64,000 bases of DNA. Origin: Leptasterias polaris. Lineage: Eukaryota; Echinodermata; Asteroidea; Forcipulatida; Asteriidae. How positions within the stretch are numbered: position 1 is the first letter of the stretch; each line of letters starts with the position of its first letter. The notes under the pieces are model-generated. The model did no database searches and was not told the DNA's origin. It saw nothing but the letters and a program-made list of their open reading frames with translations. The stretch is from NCBI GenBank assembly GCA_037783415.1, contig JAZGTN010000059.1:4154001-4218000 (forward strand), read 5' to 3'. This document shows positions 36,401 to 48,400 of this stretch, piece by piece. The position numbers were made by a program, and so were the translations under genes.

Positions 36401-39400
36401 CCCCTAAAATCCTTTGAAGAATTCCTGAGATTCCAATCGCACAATAAAAACACAATAGCAGGTGTACACCATAATAATAATAATAACTAGTTCTTATATA
36501 GCGCATTTCACAATAACGGTCTCAATGCGCTTTACATTAGTGCCCTGGTCATTGGGCCAATAACATTCCTTTAATCTTTCTCAGCTCCCTGGTGAGTATA
36601 CAGCCCGGGCTGCCGTGATGGCGCTCCGAAGGCTTTTTTCAAACACAATATCAACCTCTACCCTTGCAGGTACCCATTTATACCCCTGGGTGAAGAGAAG
36701 CAATTATAGCAAAGTGTCTTGCTCAAGGACACAAGCGTCATGACCGGGACTCTAACCCACACCCCGATGACTAAACCACCAGAACTTGAATCCGATGCTC
36801 TTAACCACTCGGCCATGACACCCTGCCATCAGCACCATTTTTCAAAATTCCATTATTCATACTAAGTAGGGATGCTTTTTGACACCTACATGACTAACCC
36901 CACTTCAAGATAATTTAGACTACTCTGGTGTTTGAAAGGGTGAAAAACATGTAACATGGGTAAGAGTAAAAACATGTAACATGGGTAAGAGTAAAAATAT
37001 AAATGTTCACAGATTTGCTCACAATAAACATGGTGTTTAAAAATATGGCCATGGTGGGAAACTCCCTTTGAAATACTGTTGCTTGAAATGCAATAGTTTT
37101 GTTTATAGAAATGAGTAAAAGGATTAGTTTTGATCTTGCAAGTCCAAAACTCATTGTTTAAAAGTAGTGAAAACATTTTCAAGTTTCTTTCCCTTTTTTC
37201 ATGTGACTCCAGTGAAGGATTGAGCTTAAACTTTCACATGTTTGTTATTTCATGTATGTTGGGTCACATCAAGTGTGGAATGTCGTGGCCGAGTGGTTAA
37301 GAGCACCGAACTCAAGCTCTGGTGTTTCTGATCAGCAGAGTGTGGGTTCGAGTCCCAGTCGTGACATTTGTGTCCTTAAGCAAGACACTTAACCACATGC
37401 TTCGTCCTTCGGATGGGACGTAAAGCCGTTGGTCCCGTGCGTTGTGAATGCACGTAAAAGAACCCAGTGCACTTATCGAAAAGAGAAGGGGTTCGCCCCG
37501 GTGTTCCTGGTTGTGGCTGCTTAATGCGCCGTAGCACCTTGTAAACCCTTATAAGGTGCTAAATAATTGGGTCTCAGATTTTCATCACTGCAATAACCTA
37601 TCTTTCTGAAAGTATGTATATACTCAGCGCCTTGAGTACCTTGTTTGGTAGATACGTGCGCTATATAAGACTTCGATATTATTATTATACTGGTCTTTGA
37701 CAATAATGACCATGTGCTTTAACCAGCAGATTGGCCTAGATGTTACAATCCACTTATTTGCAATTGTGTTCAGATCTGTACATTCTTTGTGCGGTCTTTT
37801 AAATAATTTGAGACATTCCTGCATTTTTTGTTATTGTCCAAAAAGAGATTGCAAAGCAAGTGCTTCTTGTTTGTGATGCAGTTATTGGCATTAAACCCTT
37901 ACAGTCCCAAATCCTTCTGTTTAATTGCCACAGTGAATGATTTGAAAAAATGGGAACCAGCAGTAGGCTCAAATAAGTGCTTATCACAGGATCAGGCATT
38001 TCCACTCTTATCTTAAGCATGGAGTGGCATAGGAGAAGAGGATATGGGATGTTGGAGGCCACACTGCCTTGTCTGTAAAAAGTCATATATATTGAGAGTT
38101 GGATTTGAGTGTCTCTGGTGGTACAATGACTTGCTTGTACAATGACTTGCTTGGTCACAAGGGAATGCTCATTGCTCAATTAAAATTCCTCAGACTGAAT
38201 CTAGTGTTGCTTTGTTACATGGTTAATAGGAGCAAGCATTTACATAGAGAAGGCAAACACCCATACACAAATTCCCAATGGAATGTGTGGTGCAATGATA
38301 CCAGTCTCTGCTGATAAAGCTATGCATTAGAAGAAAGCATGCATTGTACACTCATACACTGTAGTGCAGGGAACATTGTGCTTGATATGTGCCACTAGTT
38401 CAAAATACATGTAGAAGTGCAGAGTTTACAACACAAAATGACCTCTGTATGGGACTCAAAATGTGAACAGAGTGAAGTCTCCCATTGTACACGTACATGT
38501 AGATCAGTACGTGCACAAACAATTACATGGAGCAATGAGTGCAAAGTGCACATGTATGACCAGTCCCATACACTTGTAAGTATCCATAGAAAACTGAGAA
38601 TGAGATGCTTGTCATGTGTGGTATCAGTGCCACCTCCTCCAATGCACAGGTCCACAGACTGACACAAAGTACTGTACCTTCTAGGCAAGCATTGAGTGCA
38701 TTAGTTTATTAGGGAAACTATTTGAGCCTTCCAGGTAAGCGCTAGAGGTTATAACATGTGCTCTGAAATGCAAAATTGAAAACTCTTATTGGTGCACTCT
38801 CCTGTCCAGCTGGCTTGTACCACAAAATACCACAGTAGACTGTGGAGACTAAATCCACAGTACACAAGCCACTAGTGGTGTACTCTCTTGCCAAACTGGC
38901 TCTTTCTTCAAAATACCACAGGAGACTGTGGAGACTATTAGTCCACAGTACATACATTAGGCAATAGATGGATTGCAATACGCGTCATTGACCGCCATCT
39001 TTGATGTAAAACAAAGGAAAAGTGTACGCTCTACGCACGACTCTCAGCCAATGATAGCTCTTCACGCGTGCACAATTCGTCAAAGATGGCGGCCAATGAT
39101 GCGTATTGCAATCCATCTATAGGGTTCCACGTAATACCAGCTGAACAAATAGAAGAAACCCGTGCACCCAATGCTAGCCTGGAAGGTATGTACATACATG
39201 TAATATGGTACTTTGTTGCAGTCTGTGATGCCAAGGTGGGTTGTGGGATCCAATCCAACTAGAGCTGCCTGTGGATTTGTGTTACTTCCCCAGGACCCTG
39301 GAAAGTTCCAATCACATGCTTTACCATATATCGTTGTAGAGGAAATAGTTATTTTGTGTTTTCTGATTGATGTTTGTTTGACCAGGATCGATTTGAAGAT

Positions 39401-42400
39401 GACCATAAACTCATGGCGTCCAAGGTGGTCCATGTCAGGGGACTAAGTGACAGGGTGACTGACGCTGACCTTGTGGAAGCACTACAGTTCTTTGGACCCA
39501 TCAGGTAAAATGAATAAATGCTTATTTAGCTTTTGAAGAAAACTGTACTTTGTGTAGTAGCATTCACCACCTGATATCGTTTTGCAGATATAGTTTATCT
39601 ATCACTCAAAACCACAGCGGATGATATTAAATGGTCAGACAGTGGGAGGGTTGACTGTGTACTGAATAGACGTTTTCACCACATATCATATTGCAGGCTC
39701 TACTGATCTATTTATCATTCAAAACTTCAGCAGATGATATTACATGTAGATGGGCTGACAGTGTCTACCACTCAAAACCACACCGGATGATAACGTGTGA
39801 TCAGGCAAAAAGTTAATCTGTTAAAATTGTGAAGAAAGTTGCCACTTGGCTACCTTTATTTCTAACTTGCCTTTATCGCGCATTCATGGAAGACCCTTTG
39901 TGATGCTGTTGAATGTAGCCTGGTTTTGTTGTTTGATTGCAGCTTTGTGTACACCATGGCGGGCAAAGGACAGGCCCTTGTGGAGTTTGAAGACATGGAG
40001 GCCTCTACCGGCTGCGTGGAATACACACAGGTAAAAACACGATTCAATTCTTAAATATCTTCAAGGGATGCTCAGCCCTGATATGCCATGTAGACAATAG
40101 AGGCAATTGTCTCCATGCCCCTGGTCATTGCCTTGGTGCCCTTTGAAACGTTCCATTACAACTTTAACCCTTGTCAATTGCCCCTTGTCATTGCCTTGGT
40201 GCCCTTAAAATGTTCTGGTGAGGATTGTACATTTCCCTCATTGGAAAAACTAGAAAATTTTAAAAAGCTCAAAATCTGCATTTTTTCTTGTGTGTTGAAG
40301 TTGTTTATTTCTTTATGTTGATTATGGATGATGTGCATTTCCAGGTTGTATTCTATTTTCATTGTTTATTTTACTGGTGTATTTGATTGTCTCCTTTCCC
40401 CCTTTTTATGGGTGAGGGTGTCTGTTTTTCTAAATTATTACGTGAAATTTCATATTGCATTTGTATACTTGTTGATATATTGTATGCATTTTTATTTTGT
40501 GTACATTGATAATTAATATGTGCATTGCCAGGTTGTATTTTGGCGCATTGATATAGTATTATAAAATGTGCTATATATGAGAACTAATTATTATTGTTGA
40601 TGTTATATTATTGAAATATTGTATATGATGTAATTTTGTGGGATTTTTATTGTCATTTGCTCCTTACATGTAGAACATCCTCGGATGGAGAGGGTGCACT
40701 ACAAATGTAACAAATTAAATGATTGTTATTCCTTGAATTTGCATGCAGGTATCTGACAGGGAGAACAATTATTTTCTGTCCTGAATAACAAAGAATCGTG
40801 AGGACGGTTTTGATCTGCTGGACCATAATTTTAAGGAAAGAGAACTGGGAAATCGTTTGGAGATTCCTTGTGATAGAAGATTCACTGGCTAAGGCAATAG
40901 ATCGATCCATTAAGCCCCGCCTCCTTACGAGTTGACCAATCACAGCCGCGAAACCCGATCACCATCAGTGCAAAGATCACCAAACGGCTCAAATGGTGAT
41001 CAGATTTCGCGGTTGTGATTGGTCAATGAGAAATGGGCGTGGCTTAATGGATCGGTGTATTGTACACATACAGAAATGTACCCTTACATGTATGCTCAGA
41101 ACTTTATATCAGTGTTTGCCCTCAGCTTTTTTAGTGACTGGCCAGCAGGACCAGTTCATTAAACACTTCATTAGTCATTGAGCTTTTTCACTAGTCCATA
41201 ATCCATATGAAATACGGATACTTTTCAAAACTGAACTAGCCGGCCGGACCACTTGGAGAGAATTTTGACTGGTCCTCGGGTGTTTTAACTGGCATTTGGC
41301 CAGCGGACCACTGTTAAGGGAGAATGCTGTGTAATATACAATCGAGTTGGAAATGAATGAACTATTGTGTAGTATAAATCCATGTCACTGATGCAAATAT
41401 AACTTCATTGAAATAACCGGTGATTGATGTTTGCTGCATTCTTGCCCTTTTCAAAAGTCTCCAGTAGACTGTGTTTTTGTCCTTTCTAAATGTTCAAAGT
41501 GTTTTCTTTCTGTACGCAGAATCATCCGGAGAATGTGATTAATGTAGCTGGTTCCCCGGCTATGATTAACTTCTCTACCAGTAAGAGGATCAAGAGACCA
41601 GGGTGAGGCATCCCTTTGTATTTTATGACTCGTTTTATTTTATGTAGCGATTTAAAGACGACTAGTGCTAGGTGATCTGCAACAGGAGAGCAAGTGTTAA
41701 ACTTAAACGTTCACGTCATTTTCTAGTGTCAAAGTCGTGACTATAGATTGCTATGTCTAGTCGCGACAACTGATTGTTATGTCTAGATGCGACTGCTGCT
41801 TTTCAACCACTTGGTTACTGCGCCGCCACGACTACTGACAAATTAGTCGTGACTAGTGTCGAAATCGCGACTAATCGAAATGCGACTAGCAAATTTCACT
41901 AGTTGCCCAGACCAAATCATCATTGTCTGCTCTGATGTGTTGTTGCATCAAAATAGTTGCTTATTGCAATGGCATATATTGCAATGCATACTTCACATTT
42001 CAGCCTGAATTTTACCATCTTGCGCCTATGGCAATTTACAGTTGAAAAATAGTCGTGACTTGTGTCGAAGGGTGAACTGAAGAGCGACATGTTGGGTAGT
42101 ACTAGACCTAGCCATGTCTGAATTGGCGACTACGGCTGCAGCTGGTTTACCAGTCATCATGCAGTGAAGTATAGGATGTCCTTATCAACACCCTTAGCTA
42201 CAGCCGTAGCCATAGCTGTTGTTGCCAATTCGTATACAGCCTAAGGCTGTGTCTGAAGTGTTGCAAAGACGAACGACTCGACAACATGTATTTGTCCAAA
42301 TTTTGATATTTTTGTGATTGTTAATTTGTCAGAGAGAATGCCCCAGATATGCCAGAGGAGACGCCCAATAGAGTCGTCTTGCTGACGGTGCATAATCCAT

Positions 42401-45400
42401 TCTACAGCATCAACACGGTCAGTACAATCTCACCCTAAAACTTTCTCAACTAAACCCGTTCAAATCTCCTGAAGAGTACACTCTTCAAATTGATTGTTTC
42501 CTTCAAACGGATCATGTCATATTACCCGCATCCCCGTAACCCTCCTGGATCCTCCAAAGTCTTCTTCATGAATTCAGGGTTTGCCCTTGGAACTTTTTGA
42601 GTGACTGGCTAGCTGGACCAGCCATTTCACTACATGTAGTCTGTCAGCTTTTTCACTGGTCCTTATTTAAAATGAAATAGTGATGCTTTTCAACGCTGAA
42701 CTAGCCAGCGGGACCACTTGGTGAATATTGACTGGTCCTCAAGTGTTTAAAGGCACTGAACACGTTTTGTAATTGTCAAAGACCAGTATTCTCACTTGGT
42801 GTATCCCAACATATGCATAAAATAACAAGCCTGTGAAAATTTGGGCTCAATTGGTCATTGAAGTTGCAAGAAAATTATGAAAGAAAAAACACCTTTGTTG
42901 TACAAATTAGTGTGCTTTCAGATAGGAATAAAAGGCTTCTGGCCAGAAGTCTTTTATTATTTTAGTGAGAAATTACCTCTTTCTCAAAAACTACGTTACT
43001 TCAGAGGGAGTCGTTTCTCACAATGTTTTATACTATCAACAGCTCTCCATTGCTCGTTACCAAGTAAGTTTTTATGCTAATGTATATTTTGAGTAATTAC
43101 CAAACGTGTTCAGTGCCTTTAAACTGGCATTTGGTCAGCAGAGCCTTGTTAAGGGAGAACACTGTGAATTAGAGCAGGGAATGATTTCGACCAGAATTTT
43201 TGCATAGCAAAATAGTTAGACTGAACAAGTTTTGTGCACACTGAATGCTAATAATGAATAGCAAATGATGTTTGAGTAGCAACTGATACATTTTGTGTAG
43301 CATTTTGCTCTGCTATACACTGTACATGGGAAATCGTTCACTGTAGAGGATTGCAGAGGATTGAGGGCTGTCTGCTTATCACTGGGTCAGGCATTCCAAT
43401 CTTATTCAAGTCCAAACTGTTTGGTGTGGAGTGACATCGGAGAGGGGGATACTGGAGGATTGAGGTCACATGTTGCCTAGGGAGCAACTACATTGGTTGA
43501 CAATTAAATTTCCATTCATTGTAAAATGTCACTGTTTGTTTTGAAATGAATACACTCTACAGCACCAGAGCCCAATTTCATAGAGCTGCTTAGAAAAAAT
43601 GAGCAGAATACCAGTCACAGATGGTACATGTGAAGTAGTATTTTGGCCGGTAACCTTATTCTGCTCCACATCATTTTGTTTGTGGTTTTTACGCCTCAAT
43701 TATTTGTAATCAAATTGAATGAACGTTTTTCTCTGTTTTTCTGTTTCCATCAGGATGTGATTCATACCATTTGTAAGGGGTACGGTGATGTCCTTCGCAT
43801 CGTCATCTTCAGAAAGAACGGAATCCAGTCCATGGTGGAATATCCTTTTCACTCTTTTGTCTAAAAAATTAATCGAGCTAGCAGTTATACCTTTTTTGTA
43901 TTATGGCGATTTTGGTACAACCTTTTTTGTATTATGGCGATTTTGGTACAACCTAACGCTGTCGCAAATCTTCACACTTGAAGATGTTCTGTTTTGATTC
44001 CAATCAACTGCAACCCATCAAACTCCATCAGCATGTTTTGTTTGAATTTGTTGGACTGAGGACTGCACTTGAAAAAACTGAGTCGCCATATGGTGTTGGA
44101 TTTTGTATTGCTACCCCTTTGTTGGGCTTTGAAGCATTCCTGAAACCAACTCAACTCATTTGGAGTATACAGCACCGGCAGCCAAACAGGTGCACCGGTT
44201 GCTAATCATTCACATTATCAATCTCTTCCCTCGAAGGTACCAATTTATTCCTTTGTGATGAGAAGCAGTTATAGTTCAATGTCTTGCTCAGGCACGTTGC
44301 CACCTACTCCTAGGGCTGAATCAGGGTTACTCCTAGGGCTGAATCAGGGTTACTCCTAGGGCTGAAACAGGGTTACTCCTAGGGCTGAAACAGGGTTACT
44401 CCTAGGGCTGAAACGGGGTTACCCCCCTTCACAGTCCGTAAGGATGTAGGCATGGGTATCATCCACTAGGAGCCTGGTTGAAAAAGAAGAAGAATGCACT
44501 ACTTTCCCAACTTACTATTTTGGCGTGTCGTGGCCGAGCGGATAAGAGCACCGGACTCAAGCTCTGGTGTTTCTGTTCAGCAGAGTGTGGGTTCGAGTCC
44601 CGGTCGTGACACTTGTGTCCTTATTAAGCAAGACACTTAACCATTATTGCTTCGTCCTTCGGATGGGACGTAAAGCCGTTGGTCCCGTGTGTTGTGTAAT
44701 GCACGTAAAAGAACCCAGTGCACTTATCGAAAAGAGAAGGGGTTTGCCCCGGTGTTCCTGGTTTGATTGGCTGCATATTGCGCCACAGCACCTTGTAAAC
44801 CATTACATGGTGCTATGTAAAGAAATAGGTCTCAAAATTCAAAAAGTAGCTCCTTGCAGGAAAATACTGACTGTTGAAGCGCCTTGAGCGTCACTGAGTG
44901 ACGGATATGAGCTCTATATAAGAAGCCACTATTATTATTATTATTATTATTATTATTTATTTATTTCTCCCTTAACTGATCTCTTTTTACGTTTGACACC
45001 ATCGAGTCGGCTACTAAAGCTAAGAAGGGACTGCAGGGATGTGATATCTACTCTGGCTGCTGTACTCTCAGGGTAGAGTTTGCTAGGGTAAGCGCATTAT
45101 TTGAATCTCATCCTTAACCCTTCTACTGTCTGACCATTCAATATCATCCACTGTGGTTTTGAATGGTAGATAAACTATGCCAGCCTGCAATGTAATATCA
45201 TGTGGTAAATGCATCTACACAGTACACACGTTATGTGCACAGTTGTGCCATCATACACAACCAGTGCAGTTGAATGGTTTCAAATGGTTGGTCAACTCAC
45301 TGGAAAATGTTACCAAGAGTAGGAGGGTTAAACATGGGCAGTTCTTATACTTATCTCATACCTGCCAACTAACTGTTCAGATTTAATTGTAATTGTCCAG

Positions 45401-48400
45401 ACTTTTGAGATTACAGGCCTCAAAAAATCAGAACATTCCTATTTCTGACAATGACAGCAATGAAAAAGATCAAAATGTTCTGGGAATAGAGGGTGCCATT
45501 TACTTGCGACGGTAGAGATTTTCTTACAGGATACAATGATTTTTGTACATTGTTTCAAATACATACATCATTTGTATGTCTACATGTAATACGCTTTACT
45601 CGCACGACTTCTTGCATCGCTATGTGTGCACTTGTAATACTGGTGTTCCTATCTCTGAGGTTTCAACTGCACAATTCGCACCGATAACAGGATGAATAAG
45701 AAGCAAAAAGAAATGTTGGGTGGGAGTGGCTGCAAGGCCTGCTGGTCCTGCATGTGGTTGGTACTCCCCCTGGTCCTGGTACCCGCCACCGCGACTGCCG
45801 CCTTAGATGCAACCTTTCTGATTTAAAATGGAAATCCAACTTTTTAAATCTTTAGCTCCAAAGTTTAAGGGTTTTGTTTCTTCGACCCCCCCCCAAAATC
45901 TGGGGTTTTTTTTTCCCCTGACTGCCCAGTGCCAAAACTGGTGATAAAACCAGTTTACTTCACGTTTGGATGCATTCAGCAGGGTTTTATTTCAACTGTG
46001 TTGCAATATGATGCATTTATCAGGGTGCCTAGAAACACACCTGATGGTGGTTGGGGTCAGAGTGTAGATGCTCAGTAGTTATTAATGTCAAATTTTATTT
46101 CTTCAGACTCAGACCCTCACAGTTTACAAGAACGACCACGAGACCTACGACTACACCAACGCTAGTCTGGCGCCCCCAAGTAAGTGCTTAAGAATTTACT
46201 CGTTTCTCTTCCCCATTGTATCGAAAGTCTCACAAAAGAGTTTGCCCCTAAAATCAAATTTTTATGAATATCTGCCCTCAATAAAAAAAAAATCGCTGAA
46301 AGGCAAAATATTGTTGGCTTTACCAGAACAACATTTGTGAACTTTATAGTCGATGGATGAAATTGTTTGAGCGATACACATGATTATTTAATTTTTTTGT
46401 TGCATTTTTTTGGAGGGGGGAGGGCTGAAAAGAACCAGAAAATTTGGAAAGTGTTATTAATTTTTTTAATGAAAATATGAATTGGCTGTTTGAGTGTGAT
46501 TTATGTTTTGGGGATTTTTCTTTTGGAAAACTTAAACGCTATGATATCTGGTTAGTGCACTGAATTTTGTTCTTTCTGTTATCCTTTGGTTCAATTCAAC
46601 TCAACTCACCTCTAATGACAGTGAAAGATGACCAATTACTTGTTACACATCACATGACCCTAGGCTGTGGCTATTGGCTCAGGGCTTCAGAAACGGCTCA
46701 CAGAGCCAGAGGCGAAGCCACAGTTAAAAGAAATAAAACAAAAACTCTGACAAATATGAAATGTTTCCTTTCTTCATGAATACATTGAATACAATAAAAT
46801 ACTTTGCAAAGTCTGTGCATTTAAAGATTTACAAAAAAACAATGCATCCATATGTGTACATCATGATGCTTGAAATCATATTCATAGATAAAATTTATTT
46901 TATTTTTTGAACAACTGTTTTGCATTTGTGTCACTCGTATCATTGTAAACCTATTGGCTACAGCTAATGCATAGCAACAATGTACAATGATGAAAACCTT
47001 CCAAGAAACACACGCTAATTTGAGTGGGCAATGAGGTTCAAAGTTCATGTCAAAGTTCAAAGGTTATTCTACCATCTCTCATACTTATGAACAGGGTTCT
47101 CCCCATGCACAAGCTAGCAGGGCAATACGTGCAACATTTTTTGGTCATAATTTCAAAACAATTATCAAGAGATAACCATAATAGAATGCTCCGGATTGCA
47201 CAGTAGGGCTTTTAAAGGGTGTGTACAACATTGGTAAGATTGAAAATATAAATGTTCACAGATTTGCACATAACTTACATGATATAAAGATGGTCATGGT
47301 GGAAAACTTCCCTTGGAATAGTTCTGCTTGAAATGCCATACTTTTTAGTAAAACAATCATCTTTATCCTGCAGGATAAAATCCGATGTTTGAAAAAAAGT
47401 TAAAACATTTAATGGGGTTATTCACTGTTTTCTCATGACTCCGAAGACGGATTGAGCTTAAACTTTCACAGGTTTGTTATTTCAATGTTGAACACATCCT
47501 TTAAAACCAAGATAATTACAAAGTAGAAATTATTTCAAAGACCTCGTTTCAATTCAGCGTGCTTTGGCCAAACATTGCAAAAAATTTGGTGCCAGAATGC
47601 CCCACCTTATTGTACAGTATAGAATTAAAAATTTTACATTGCAAATTGTATCAGAGATTAATATATCAAATAATATAGCAACAAGTGTGTAAGTTTGCTT
47701 GATGATACAGAAAGACATAATGTGCTTCTTTTGAAGTCTATAACATTCTTATAACATGGGGGTTTTGCTTGATGTTACACTACCTGTATCTAATACCTAA
47801 AAACTGTGGGAATACACATGTTACATGTCAGCACTGTATACCCAGCACTTCCCTGTGTCCTGTGGGAACATTAGTGTGGTGAGACACCTGCTCTAGAATG
47901 GTGGGGTCGTGGGTTCGAATCCCACTCGGGAAATATGCCTTTTTCATTGGGACTCAGGAAAGTATACAGTGCATTTCACACTTCAGTGTGAAGATAAAAC
48001 AAAAAACAAATATAATATTCTTTTTCCCCGGTGCAATACACTTGTTTAAAATGTTACAGCTTGTGTAGTACATTGTTTTTATTTGGTGTAATGGTCGCTT
48101 TTAAATTGAATTCTTGACGCTTTGTTTTCCTATGCCTTGTGGTGGGTGACTTCCATACACAAATTTAAAACATTTAAAAAAAAATTACTTGCTCACTACA
48201 CAACTGTTTACATGTTTGGTACGAAAGAAATTGGAATAATATTCTTTGTATATATCTGTAAATATATATATATTTTTTTACACGTAACATTCACAAGAGT
48301 TTTAAAACTGTTTCCACATAAAAAGGTACATTTTGTACCCAGGGCTCGAATTTAATTAAGTGCGAGACCAGTAGATTCACGACCAAAGTTCAGCATTCTT

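Larger units (their letters stand above)
36392..39385 (+). other. Distal part of HNRNPL intron 1
   Basis: Apart from the SINEs, MITEs and duplication listed separately, I see only A/T-rich sequence. The 32776-33139 stretch on the other side of the CAGTG elements is likewise featureless. Confidence 0.55.
43840..44990 (+). other. HNRNPL: U12-type AT-AC intron (HNRNPL intron 6)
   Basis: Donor ATATCCTTTT matches the minor-spliceosome consensus. TCCCTTAACT at 44968-44977 is a U12 branch site, its adenosines 15-16 nt before the terminal AC. Phase is restored exactly (GA|G). A 34-bp direct repeat lies near 43893-43955, a 23-bp minisatellite at 44306-44420, and a SINE whose tail reaches the branch site. 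Confidence 0.92.

Noticed and set aside
37281..37370. Functional tRNA-Ser/Leu gene
   Set aside because: A and B boxes are good, but the same unit with the same long 3' body occurs many times in the window. It is a SINE head.
39068..39262. Open frame starting MHNSSKMAAND as a first HNRNPL exon
   Set aside because: Its donor at 39185 leaves one base over, and joining to 39386 gives an immediate stop; it also lies in a fold-back MITE. Exon 15382-15459 fits in phase.
43754..43864. Exon 6 ending at a later GT donor or with the TAA at 43862
   Set aside because: Translation past 43839 leaves the RRM2 consensus at once, while the AT-AC junction restores it exactly.
47878..47940. tRNA gene
   Set aside because: Only a B-box-like half (GGGTTCGAATCCC) is present; no A box or stem.
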